7,820 nt of DNA from an uncultured Eubacteriales bacterium (GTDB lineage Bacteria > Bacillota > Clostridia > Oscillospirales > Oscillospiraceae), in NCBI GenBank assembly GCA_900555795.1, contig USMP01000053.1, positions 1 through 7,820 on the forward strand. The letters are read 5' to 3'. The position numbers and the translations under genes are program-made. Positions 1-5,788 of this stretch are shown one piece after another. Position 1 is the first letter of the stretch, and each line of letters opens with the position of its first letter. The notes below the pieces were generated by a model. That model ran no database searches. It was not told the origin of the DNA and worked only from the letters and a program-made list of their open reading frames with translations.

Positions 1-21
1 CAAATAAAAGCATTTTATTTG
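1..21. terminator. AT-rich inverted repeat downstream of oadA, possible terminator
   Basis: CAAATAAAA and TTTTATTTG form a perfect 9-bp inverted repeat around a GCA loop, beginning 9 bases past the oadA stop codon. It is almost pure A/T in otherwise GC-rich DNA. On the minus strand it lies where the operon's transcript should end, so a terminator or transcript-end stem is plausible. A 9-bp stem with a single G-C pair is weak, and any T-tract would lie outside the window. Confidence 0.35.
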
Positions 22-30
22 AAATCAGTA

Positions 31-1494
31 TTAGATGCTCTTATCGTCTACGTACAACTCCCGAACCGCGTTGGGATCGGCGGGCTTGGCAGCGGGGGCG
101 GCCGCAGGCGCGGCGGGTTCGTCGTGGGGACCGTCCCGCCAGGCCAGGAACTTGGGGGCCACCTGGGGGAACAGGGCCAGACTCAGCACGTCCTCTTCGC
201 TCTTGGCCAGATCCTTGAACTCAGCCTTGTACTTCTCCAGTTCCGGCTGCAAGAGGTCGGCGGGGCGGCAGGTGATCACATCCTCGGGCTTGATCCCGGC
301 CTTGGCCCGGACTTCCTCGTTGACCTTGCCGGGCAGAGCGCCGTACTCGCCCTTCAGGACGGCCCGAGACTCCTTGGTGAAGGTCTTGTACCGCTCGCCC
401 AAGATCACGTTCATGACAGCCTGGGTGCCCACGATCTGGGAGGAGGGCGTGACCAGCGGGGGATAGCCGTAGTCCTCACGGACCCGGGGAATTTCCGCCA
501 GCACGTCGTAGTACTTATCCTCCTTGCCGGCCTGCTTCAGCTGGCTGATCAGGTTGGACAGCATGCCGCCAGGAACCTGGTACAGCAGGGTGTTGGTGTC
601 CACGTTCAGCACCTTGGGGTCCAGCGCGCCGGTATCCTTCAGCCGCTGGGCCACCTTGCGGAAGTGGACGGCGGCGTCGCTCATCTTGGTCAGGTCCAAT
701 CCGGTATCCCGCACCGTGCCCTGGAGGGTAGCCACCAGGGACTCCGTGGCGGGCTGGGCAGTGCCGTTGGCCAGGGGGCTGAGGGCGGTGTCCACAATGT
801 CCACGCCGGCATAGGCGGCCATAAGATACACCATGTCGCCGGTACCGGTGGTGTTGTGGGTGTGGAGGTGGATGGGCATATTCACGCTCTCCTTCAGCCG
901 CTTGACCAGGCTGTAGGCGTCCATGGGCAGCAGGAGGTTCGCCATGTCCTTGATGCACAGGGTGTCGGCGCCCATCTGCTCCAGTTCCTTGGCCATCTTC
1001 ACGAAGTAATCCTCGCTATGGATGGGGGAAATGGTGTAGGAGAGGGTGGCCTCCACGATGCCGCCGTACTTCTTGGTGGACTTGATGGCCTGCTCCAGGT
1101 TGCGCACGTCGTTGAGGGCATCGAAGATGCGGATGATGTCGATGCCGTTCTCAATGGACTTGCGGCAGAAGGCGTCCACCACGTCGTCGGCGTAGTGCTT
1201 GTAGCCCAGGATGTTCTGGCCCCGGAAGAGCATCTGCAGCTTGGTGTTGGGCAGGTGCTTGCGCAGGGTCCTGAGACGCTCCCAGGGATCCTCGTTGAGG
1301 AAGCGCATGCACACGTCGAAGGTGGCGCCGCCCCAGCACTCCAGGGAGTAGTAGCCGATGGAGTCCAGGATCTCGCAGGCGGGAAGCATATCCTCAATGG
1401 TCATGCGGGTGGCGGCCTGGGACTGGTGGGCGTCACGGAGGATGGTGTCCGTGATCAGCAGGGGCTTATTGGACAAAAATTCCATAGTTTCCAT
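31..1494 (-). CDS. oadA: Oxaloacetate decarboxylase alpha subunit (carboxyltransferase), without biotin domain
   Basis: This 487-residue carboxyltransferase subunit moves the carboxyl group of oxaloacetate to biotin, releasing pyruvate, on the cytoplasmic side of a Na+-pumping decarboxylase. The N-terminal HMGL-like TIM barrel carries the metal and substrate motif DTILRDAHQS (residues 16-25), the CIKDM lysine (Lys182, the family's carboxylated lysine) and the metal-binding HLHTH (209-213). A PYC/OADA conserved domain follows, to about residue 450. The protein ends in an Ala/Pro-rich stretch (about 460-474) and VRELYVDDKSI. The AMKM biotin domain that follows such a linker in Klebsiella-type OadA is absent, and a separate carrier is encoded two genes upstream. 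The start has a GAGGAGG site 8 bases before it and lies 19 bases after the oadB stop, so it is the last gene of the operon. The same fold occurs in pyruvate carboxylase subunit B, but the oadB and oadG neighbours favour the decarboxylase. Confidence 0.93.
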   Translation of the reverse strand: METMEFLSNKPLLITDTILRDAHQSQAATRMTIEDMLPACEILDSIGYYSLECWGGATFDVCMRFLNEDPWERLRTLRKHLPNTKLQMLFRGQNILGYKHYADDVVDAFCRKSIENGIDIIRIFDALNDVRNLEQAIKSTKKYGGIVEATLSYTISPIHSEDYFVKMAKELEQMGADTLCIKDMANLLLPMDAYSLVKRLKESVNMPIHLHTHNTTGTGDMVYLMAAYAGVDIVDTALSPLANGTAQPATESLVATLQGTVRDTGLDLTKMSDAAVHFRKVAQRLKDTGALDPKVLNVDTNTLLYQVPGGMLSNLISQLKQAGKEDKYYDVLAEIPRVREDYGYPPLVTPSSQIVGTQAVMNVILGERYKTFTKESRAVLKGEYGALPGKVNEEVRAKAGIKPEDVITCRPADLLQPELEKYKAEFKDLAKSEEDVLSLALFPQVAPKFLAWRDGPHDEPAAPAAAPAAKPADPNAVRELYVDDKSI

Positions 1495-1513
1495 TGATAA
1501 GTCCTCCTCTGGA

Positions 1514-2766
1514 TTAACCGAACAGCGCCATCAGCACGCCGGCGGCGATGGCGGAGCCAATGACACCGGCCACATTGGGGCCCATGGCGTGCATCAGCAG
1601 GAAGTTGGAGGGGTTGGCCTTCTGGCCCTCTACCTGGGAAACCCGGGCGGCCATGGGCACAGCGGAGACGCCGGCGGAGCCGATGAGGGGATTGATCTTT
1701 TCCTTCAGGAAGAGATTCATAAACTTAGCCAGCAACACGCCGCCCGCAGTGCCGAAGCCGAAGGCCACCACGCCCATGCACATGATGGCGATGGTCTGCA
1801 GGCTCAGGAAGGTGGTGGCGGTGGCGGTGGCACCCACGGAGATGCCCAGGAAGATGGTGACGATGTTCATCAGTTCGTTGGAGGCGGTCTTGGTCAGACG
1901 CTCCACCACGCCGGACTCCTTAAACAGGTTGCCCAGCATCAGGCAGGCGATCAGGGGGCCCGCAGAGGGCACCAGCAGCGCCACGAACACGGTGACAACG
2001 ATGGGGAACACGATCTTCTCCCGCTTACTCACCTGGCGCAGGGGGCGCATGACGATCTCCCGCTCCGCTTTGGTGGTCAGAAGCCGCATAATGGGGGGTT
2101 GGATCACAGGCACCAGGGCCATGTAGCTGTAGGCCGCCACGGCGATGGGCCCCAGCAGTTCAGGGGCCAGGCGGCTGGTGACGAAGATGGCGGTGGGGCC
2201 GTCGGCGCCGCCGATGATGCCGATGGAGGAGGCCTGGGCGGCGTCAAAGAGGCCGGAGAGGCGGCAGCCTACGTAGGTCATGAAGATGCCCAGCTGAGCG
2301 GCAGCGCCCAGCAGTAGGCTCTTGGGATTGGCGATCAGGGGGCCGAAGTCGGTCATAGCGCCCACGCCCATGAAGATCAGACAGGGGTAGATGCCCAGCT
2401 TGACGCCCTGATAGAGGTAGTAGAACAATCCGCCGTTGGCGTTGGCCACCTGATAGAGGTCGCGGAAGTAGACACGCCAATCTCCTGCAGGTGCTGGATA
2501 AATTCCATGGTGATTTCCCCGCCGCCGAAGATCTCCCAGTTGACATGGCCGCCGGCGAACAGGATCTCATGGTACATCTCAGCGCCCGGCAGGTTGGTAA
2601 TCAGCATGCCGAAGGCGATGGGGACCAAAAGCAGGGGCTCGAACTTCTTCACAATCGCCAGGTACAGAAGAGCGAAGGAAATGACCATCATGATCAGAAC
2701 CTTCCAGTCCCCGGTAACGATGCGATAGAAGCCGGTCTCCTGAATAAAATTCATGATAGCTTCCAT
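1514..2766 (-). pseudogene. oadB: Na+-translocating decarboxylase beta subunit, interrupted by a frameshift
   Basis: OadB/GcdB/MmdB family integral membrane subunit, which decarboxylates carboxybiotin and drives Na+ out of the cell. It is read in two pieces. The N-terminal piece starts at 2766 (GGGAGG 10 bases upstream) and runs in frame to about 2475, with hydrophobic segments around residues 20-40 and 45-60. The C-terminal piece runs from about 2470 to the stop at 1514. It includes the family signature [10 protein letters not shown], whose Asp codon at 2201-2203 corresponds to the essential Na+-site aspartate, and a conserved [11 protein letters not shown] segment near the end. The join lies at GTGTC (2471-2475): dropping one GT gives [10 protein letters not shown] and a continuous protein of about 416 residues, normal for the family. 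Beyond the join the first frame reads unrelated sequence. The second piece's possible GTG start at 2449 has no ribosome binding site. No slippery heptamer is visible, so programmed shifting is unlikely. This is a recent mutation or a sequence error. It sits 28 bases after the biotin carrier gene. Confidence 0.85.
2471..2475 (-). other. Frameshift point in oadB
   Basis: The minus strand reads GTGTC here. Removing one GT dinucleotide restores the OadB reading frame (GGC GTC TAC TTC, Gly-Val-Tyr-Phe). A single-base deletion nearby would give the same net shift, so the exact lesion is not fixed by the sequence alone. Confidence 0.75.
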
Positions 2767-2794
2767 ATGTATGTTTCCTCCCAGTGACCCGGCC

Positions 2795-3118
2795 TTAGCC
2801 GATCAGCAGCGTACCGGACTCCACGGTGGAGCCCTTGCTCACGCTGACGGAGGCGACGGTGCCGTCGCAGGGAGCCATGATCTCGTTTTCCATCTTCATG
2901 GCCTCCAGGATGAAGAGAATATCGCCCTTCTTCACGGCCTGGCCGTTGGAGACGTTGACAGACAAAATGGTGCCGGGCATGGGGGAGGCGATCTTCTCAC
3001 CGCCGGCGGGAGCGGTGGCCACGGGGGCGGCGGGGGCAGCCACGGGGGCCGCGCCGTCCATGACTTCGATGGCGACCTCGTAAACGGTGCCGTTCACATT
3101 CACCTTGTACTTTTTCAT
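2795..3118 (-). CDS. Biotin carboxyl carrier subunit of the Na+-pumping decarboxylase
   Basis: This 107-residue biotin carrier shuttles the carboxyl group from OadA to OadB. Residues 1-20 form a short beta-rich leader (MKKYKVNVNGTVYEV), residues 22-40 an Ala/Pro/Val-rich flexible linker, and residues 43-107 a biotinyl domain. The domain has the usual SPMPGT opening and the EAMKMEN biotinylation motif; Lys75 is the attachment site, 32 residues from the C terminus. Length and layout match MmdC/GcdC-type carriers. The ATG at 3118 is chosen over an upstream in-frame TTG at 3136, because GAGGAG lies 10 bases before the ATG whereas the TTG overlaps that site. The gene follows oadG by 25 bases and precedes oadB by 28, so it is co-transcribed. 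It supplies the domain missing from OadA. Modification would need a biotin ligase encoded elsewhere. Confidence 0.93.
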   Translation of the reverse strand: MKKYKVNVNGTVYEVAIEVMDGAAPVAAPAAPVATAPAGGEKIASPMPGTILSVNVSNGQAVKKGDILFILEAMKMENEIMAPCDGTVASVSVSKGSTVESGTLLIG

Positions 3119-3128
3119 GATACTTTCT

Positions 3129-3134
3129 CTCCTC
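3129..3134 (-). promoter_or_regulatory. Ribosome binding site deciding the biotin carrier start
   Basis: GAGGAG on the minus strand, 10 bases before the ATG at 3118. An in-frame TTG at 3136 overlaps it and would add six residues, so that start is rejected. Confidence 0.7.
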
Positions 3135-3143
3135 AAAATTTCA

Positions 3144-3428
3144 TTAAAGTTTTTTCACAGACAGGATGCGGATGGCGGCAAGATCAGCGCCCAGATCCTC
3201 CGCGATGGCGGCGGAAATAGCGGCGATCATGGCCTGGCGGTTGGGAATCACGTCGTTTCTCGCGGCGGGAACTGCACCGGTGGCGGCCGCCGGGGCGGCT
3301 GCGGGCGTCTTCTCCAGCGTCTTGCAGACAGCGCTCATGAGATAGCTGAGGAAGATGATGCAGATCAGACCGAAGAAGACGGTTCCAACGCCCATGAGAA
3401 CGACGAAAGCATTAGGGATGTTAGGCAT
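3144..3428 (-). CDS. oadG: OadG-family gamma/delta subunit of the Na+-pumping decarboxylase
   Basis: This 94-residue single-span membrane subunit anchors and assembles the decarboxylase complex. One hydrophobic helix covers about residues 7-33 (FVVLMGVGTVFFGLICIIFL). A charged segment and an Ala/Pro linker follow (about 41-56). The C-terminal region, about 65-94, ends in IRILSVKKL, resembling MmdD/OadG tails. No signal peptide is evident beyond the membrane anchor. AAGGAGG lies 10 bases before the ATG. It is the first gene of the operon, about 105 bases downstream of a strong promoter. The order gamma/delta - biotin - beta resembles mmdDCB clusters, here combined with an oadA-type carboxyltransferase. 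Small size and low complexity make the family call depend partly on context. Confidence 0.87.
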   Translation of the reverse strand: MPNIPNAFVVLMGVGTVFFGLICIIFLSYLMSAVCKTLEKTPAAAPAAATGAVPAARNDVIPNRQAMIAAISAAIAEDLGADLAAIRILSVKKL

Positions 3429-3454
3429 TAGACTCTTTCCTCCTTCAAAACTCT

Positions 3455-3487
3455 CCGCGAAACCAGGCGGTTTCCCGCTGGCCGCGG
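3455..3487 (-). promoter_or_regulatory. GC-rich hairpin in the oad operon leader
   Basis: On the minus-strand transcript, CCGCG pairs with CGCGG, CCAG with CTGG, and CGG with CCG, closing a GAAA tetraloop. The hairpin ends about 11 bases before the oadG ribosome binding site. It could stabilise the mRNA 5' end or control access to the oadG start. The U-tract after it is short and offset, so it is not a convincing terminator. Role is inference. Confidence 0.45.
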
Positions 3488-3540
3488 GGGACTCTGCCTG
3501 TGAAAATCATAACAATTTCCACTGGCGCAAAGATGTTTAC

Positions 3541-3569
3541 ATTATAGCAAAGTTCCCGGAGCAATTCAA
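3541..3569 (-). promoter_or_regulatory. Promoter of the oad operon
   Basis: On the minus strand, TTGAAT (3564-3569) and TATAAT (3541-3546) are separated by exactly 17 bases, with TGC just upstream of the -10 (extended -10). This is a strong vegetative sigma-factor promoter. It predicts a transcript start near 3534 and a leader of about 105 nt to oadG. Confidence 0.8.
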
Positions 3570-3617
3570 TACTTTTCCCTGCACATTTCCGACAAGTTTT
3601 TGTATAGGTTTTTTTGG

Positions 3618-3646
3618 TTTTCATTGTTAGCATGTTGTGCTATGAT
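3618..3646 (+). promoter_or_regulatory. Promoter of sfsA
   Basis: TTTTCA (3618-3623), a 17-base spacer and TATGAT (3641-3646), with TGC directly before the -10 (extended -10). It lies about 140 bases before the sfsA start and back to back with the oad promoter, 48 bases separating the two -35 boxes. Confidence 0.6.
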
Positions 3647-3789
3647 GCAGGTATCCATGAGGCGGCGGGGCTGCTTGCCGGTGAGACTGTGGGGGTGCGG
3701 GGGCTTGGCTGCTTTTCGCCCGGGGCGCGCTGTGCTTCGTGGGATTCGGGCCGATCCGGCCTGTGGAACCGGGAGAGAAGGTGGGAGCG

Positions 3790-4470
3790 ATGCGCTATAG
3801 AGAGGTGGTCCGGGGGCGGTTTCTCAGGCGGCCCAACCGGTTTGTGGCCTATGTGGAACTGGACGGGCAGGAGGCGGTTTGCCATGTGAAGAATACGGGC
3901 CGGTGCAGGGAACTGCTCCTGCCCGGGGCGCCGGTGTATCTGGAGCGGGCCGCCGGTTCCGCCAGAAAGACTGCCTATGACCTCATCGCCGTGGAGAAGG
4001 GGCCGCTGCTCATCAACATGGACGCTCAGGCCCCGAACCGGGTATTCGGTGAGTTTGCCCGCGCCGGGAGATTCCTGCCGGGGCTGACGGATATCCGTCC
4101 GGAGTATACCTGGGGGGATTCCCGGTTTGATTTCCGCCTGGAGGACCCGGACGGTCCCATCTTCGTGGAGGTGAAGGGCGTAACCCTGGAGAGCGACGGC
4201 GTGGCCCGCTTTCCGGACGCGCCTACGGAGCGGGGCGTCAAGCACCTGCGGGGGCTGCGGCGGATCGTGGAGGAGGGCGGACGGGCGGCGGTGTGCTTTG
4301 TCATTCAGATGAAGGGCCCCCTGGTGTTCTGCCCCAACGACGAGACCCATCCCGCTTTTGGGGCGGCGCTGCGGGCGGCGGCGGAGGCGGGCGTACAGGT
4401 CTGTGCCTATGACTGCCTGGTGACGCCGGATACCCTGACGGTGGACCAGCCGGTGGCAGTCGCGCTGTGA
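3790..4470 (+). CDS. sfsA: SfsA, sugar fermentation stimulation protein / DNA-RNA nuclease family
   Basis: This 226-residue SfsA-family protein has an N-terminal OB-fold-like part (about 1-75, with FVAYVELDGQEAVCHVKNTG) and a PD-(D/E)XK nuclease-like part. Visible catalytic-type residues are Asp114 in SRFDF and Glu127-Val-Lys129 in FVEVKGVTL. The family hallmark RFPDAPTERGVKHL (140-153) follows. SfsA binds nucleic acid and was named for a sugar-fermentation phenotype in E. coli; its physiological role in Firmicutes is poorly defined. The ATG at 3790 is preceded by an AAGGTGGGAG purine stretch and begins at the family's usual N terminus. An in-frame GTG at 3739 would add 17 residues without a ribosome binding site. 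The gene is monocistronic, with its own promoter, and IreB downstream has a separate one. Nothing looks broken. Confidence 0.92.
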   Translation: MRYREVVRGRFLRRPNRFVAYVELDGQEAVCHVKNTGRCRELLLPGAPVYLERAAGSARKTAYDLIAVEKGPLLINMDAQAPNRVFGEFARAGRFLPGLTDIRPEYTWGDSRFDFRLEDPDGPIFVEVKGVTLESDGVARFPDAPTERGVKHLRGLRRIVEEGGRAAVCFVIQMKGPLVFCPNDETHPAFGAALRAAAEAGVQVCAYDCLVTPDTLTVDQPVAVAL

Positions 4471-4530
4471 GGACCGGGCCGGGAGAAATTTGTCGAATAT
4501 TACATCTCTGTAACATTCTGTGTTTTTCTC

Positions 4531-4559
4531 TTTACAGGTTGGGAAAAAATGAGTATACT
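4531..4559 (+). promoter_or_regulatory. Promoter of ireB
   Basis: TTTACA (4531-4536), a 17-base spacer and TATACT (4554-4559), both one base off consensus. The predicted start point is near 4566, giving a short leader of about 25 nt that contains the GGGGAGGTGG ribosome binding site. Confidence 0.8.
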
Positions 4560-4591
4560 ATGTTCATAGATTTTGGGGAGGTGGTTTAAAA

Positions 4592-4837
4592 GTGGAGGAT
4601 TACACCCGTAAATTTGATTTTTCCGGGGAGCAGGATGCGGAGATTCACCGAATCATGCTGATCGTGTATCAGGCGCTGGAGGAGAAAGGGTACAATCCCA
4701 TCAACCAGATCGTGGGGTACATCCTCTCGGAGGACCCCACCTATATCACCAACCACAATCAGGCCCGAACGCTGATCCGCAAGATCGACCGGGATGAACT
4801 CCTGCAGATTTTGGTCAAGAACTATCTGCTGAAATAG
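4592..4837 (+). CDS. ireB: IreB family regulatory phosphoprotein (UPF0297)
   Basis: This 81-residue cytoplasmic protein belongs to the IreB/YrzL family. In Enterococcus faecalis, IreB is a substrate of the PASTA-domain Ser/Thr kinase IreK and a negative regulator of cephalosporin resistance. The family signature is nearly complete: [20 protein letters not shown] (about 28-47), then a [12 protein letters not shown] segment and [12 protein letters not shown] threonine at position 5 is a candidate for the N-terminal phosphorylation site. The start is GTG, preceded by GGGGAGGTGG. In many Firmicutes this gene is followed by ruvX/yqgF and a DUF1292 gene. Here it has its own promoter and a strong terminator 15 bases after the stop, so it is expressed alone. 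The kinase is not in the window. Confidence 0.95.
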   Translation: MEDYTRKFDFSGEQDAEIHRIMLIVYQALEEKGYNPINQIVGYILSEDPTYITNHNQARTLIRKIDRDELLQILVKNYLLK

Positions 4838-4851
4838 ATCCGGAAAAACTG

Positions 4852-4889
4852 CGCCGCGGCACACAGGACGTGTGCCGCGGCGTTTTTTT
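4852..4889 (+). terminator. Strong intrinsic terminator of ireB
   Basis: A perfect 13-bp GC-rich stem, CGCCGCGGCACAC with GTGTGCCGCGGCG, closes an AGGAC loop and is followed directly by seven Ts (4883-4889). On the minus strand, a T5 run three bases beyond the stem suggests some activity in that direction too. Confidence 0.95.
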
Positions 4890-4980
4890 ATAGCCTGCCG
4901 CCGGCAAGCTATAAAAATGCCAAGTCGGAGTCCCGCCGACGGCTAAGATCCAAGGCATGGCCCTGGAGGGGCCATATGCC
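4885..4980. repeat. Block of consecutive intergenic hairpins
   Basis: Three inverted repeats follow one another between the ireB terminator and the cat-like gene's terminator. First, TTTTTATAGC pairs with GCTATAAAAA (4885-4917), extended by TGCC/GGCA. Second, GTCGG pairs with CCGAC (4924-4940), flanked by GCC/GGC. Third, ATGGCCC pairs with GGGCCAT (4957-4975), extended by GGC/GCC across a 2-base bulge. I see no promoter, ribosome binding site or open frame. It could be a dispersed intergenic repeat, a 3' UTR structure or an uncharacterised RNA; the sequence alone does not decide. Confidence 0.5.
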
Positions 4981-4983
4981 GTA

Positions 4984-5010
4984 AAAAAATAGCCGCACAG
5001 CGTCTATTTT
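4984..5010 (-). terminator. Terminator of the cat-like gene
   Basis: On the minus strand, AAAAATAG and CTATTTTT form an 8-bp stem, continued by CGC/GCG around a TGT loop after an A-G mismatch, and ending in a run of seven Ts. It overlaps the TAA stop of the cat-like gene and is nearly symmetric, so it may also act on the plus strand. Confidence 0.65.
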
Positions 5011-5643
5011 TATTCATCCAGCAGCTTTGCGCAGACGGACTCCCAGGCCCGGTAAAATTGGGCCAGGTGAACTCCGTCTGTCAGGGCGTGGTTGGCCAGC
5101 AGCGTCACCGGCAGCAACAGGCGTTCCCCCGCCCAGTGGTAGCCGCCGAAGGTAATGCGGGGATTGGAGTCGGCGGGGAAGGGAGTGGGCTGCACCAGGG
5201 CGGTATAGCTGATCCAGGGCAGGCTGGAGACAAAGAGCGGGGACTCCCCACCCTCCCCGTCTGTGAGGCTGCCCCCTGCCTTGGCCGCCTGGTGGGCCTC
5301 CATGGCCAGAGACAGGTACGCCCGGAAGGGGAGACAGGCCGGTATGGCAGTAGCAGTAGGTGCCGTCCGGCCGCTCCACGGTGTGGGAGGTGTCACAGCG
5401 GTCATATTCCACAATGCCGTCTCCCCGCACCCGCTGGCGCAGCTGGGGAACATGGTTGGCCGCTGTTCCCGCCAGGTAGAGAATGGTCAGAAAGAAGGGC
5501 CATCCCTCCCGCTGCTGCCGGGCCCACAGGTCCGTGATATCCATCTCCACGGTGACGCCCACATAGGGCTGGGCCATGGAGCGGAAGTAGTCAAATTGGG
5601 CCCGCCGGGGGTAGGTGGAGAGCTCCAGATCGTGCCGGGACAT
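5010..5643 (-). pseudogene. CatA-like chloramphenicol O-acetyltransferase family gene, frameshifted
   Basis: The CAT family transfers acetyl from acetyl-CoA to chloramphenicol or a related hydroxyl acceptor. The first part (5643 to about 5331) encodes about 105 residues, from MSRHDLELSTYPRRAQFDYF to DGTYCYCHTGLSP. The second part (about 5328 to the stop at 5010) continues in another frame with FRAYLSLAMEAHQAAK, SSLPWISYTAL (the conserved serine region) and NHALTDGVH. Removing one base from a C4 run joins them into about 210 residues, the usual CAT length. The catalytic His and Asp of HHxxxDG are kept, but the first His is Asn. GGAGG lies 8 bases before the ATG. The gene is divergent from the citrate synthase gene. 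No other damage is visible, so this is a fresh mutation or a homopolymer error. The acceptor is uncertain, since many chromosomal CatA-like proteins have unknown substrates. Confidence 0.85.
5328..5331 (-). other. Frameshift point in the cat-like gene
   Basis: A run of four Cs on the minus strand (GGGG on the plus). Three would read CTG TCT CCC TTC CGG, Leu-Ser-Pro-Phe-Arg, and keep the CAT frame open to the TAA at 5010. Confidence 0.75.
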
Positions 5644-5662
5644 GGGCTGTACCTCCAGGTTC

Positions 5663-5680
5663 CGGGCGGCGCGGGCCGCC
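5663..5680 (-). promoter_or_regulatory. GC-rich hairpin just before the cat-like gene
   Basis: GGGCGGC and GCCGCCC form a perfect 7-bp stem with a 4-base loop. In the minus-strand mRNA it ends about 8 bases before the GGAGG ribosome binding site. It could influence initiation, as leader hairpins do in inducible cat genes, but no leader peptide is evident. On the plus strand only four Ts follow it. Confidence 0.35.
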
Positions 5681-5760
5681 CTTTTGATTCAGTATAGGAA
5701 ATCTCGCCGGACTCGCCGGATTTTGCAAGAGTGGCCTCCCGTTTTTGGGAAAAATCCCGC

Positions 5761-5788
5761 TTGACATCCAAATGCCTTTAAGTATAAT
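5761..5788 (+). promoter_or_regulatory. Promoter of the citrate synthase-regulator operon
   Basis: A perfect TTGACA (5761-5766) and a perfect TATAAT (5783-5788) with a 16-base spacer. The predicted start point is near 5795, so the leader is only about 25 nt and carries AGGAGGT (5804-5810), 8 bases before the ATG. Such a strong core promoter is expected to need repression, which the overlapping palindrome could supply. Confidence 0.9.

Larger units (their letters stand above)
3429..3789. other. Divergent intergenic region between oadG and sfsA
   Basis: This 361-base non-coding stretch holds the minus-strand oad promoter and leader (3429-3569) and the plus-strand sfsA promoter and leader (3618-3789). 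Its centre (about 3500-3650) is clearly AT-rich against GC-rich flanks. The sfsA leader of about 135 nt contains a small GGCCG-ATC-CGGCC hairpin (3749-3761) and nothing I recognise as a riboswitch. Open frames here on either strand lack ribosome binding sites or family resemblance. Confidence 0.6.

Noticed and set aside
19..1497. A 492-codon open frame on the plus strand
   Set aside because: It is the complement of oadA. Its protein is Gly/His/Val-rich low complexity without a domain, while the minus frame has full OadA motifs and a ribosome binding site.
2377..2475. Possible programmed ribosomal frameshift in oadB
   Set aside because: No X XXY YYZ slippery heptamer at the junction, and intact homologues are normally read in one frame. 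Mutation or sequence error is simpler.
3598..3608. TTGTATA near the oad and sfsA promoters resembling half of the GntR palindrome
   Set aside because: Only one half matches (TTGTATAGG rather than TTGTATACAA), so evidence for a second operator is too weak.
3445..3633. A 62-codon minus-strand frame upstream of oadG
   Set aside because: It spans the oad promoter and leader hairpin, has no ribosome binding site and resembles no family.
3614..3889. Plus-strand open frames overlapping the start of sfsA
   Set aside because: They read out of frame into sfsA, lack ribosome binding sites and have no recognisable domain.
4500..4524. TTACA-tctc-TGTAA inverted repeat and a WalR-like TGTAAC half-site upstream of ireB
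   Set aside because: The second half-site of the direct repeat is mis-spaced and degenerate, and a 5-bp inverted repeat is expected by chance in AT-rich DNA.
5691..5696. TATACT on the minus strand as the -10 of the cat-like gene
   Set aside because: No acceptable -35 at 16-18 bases and no extended -10 TG, so the promoter is left unassigned.
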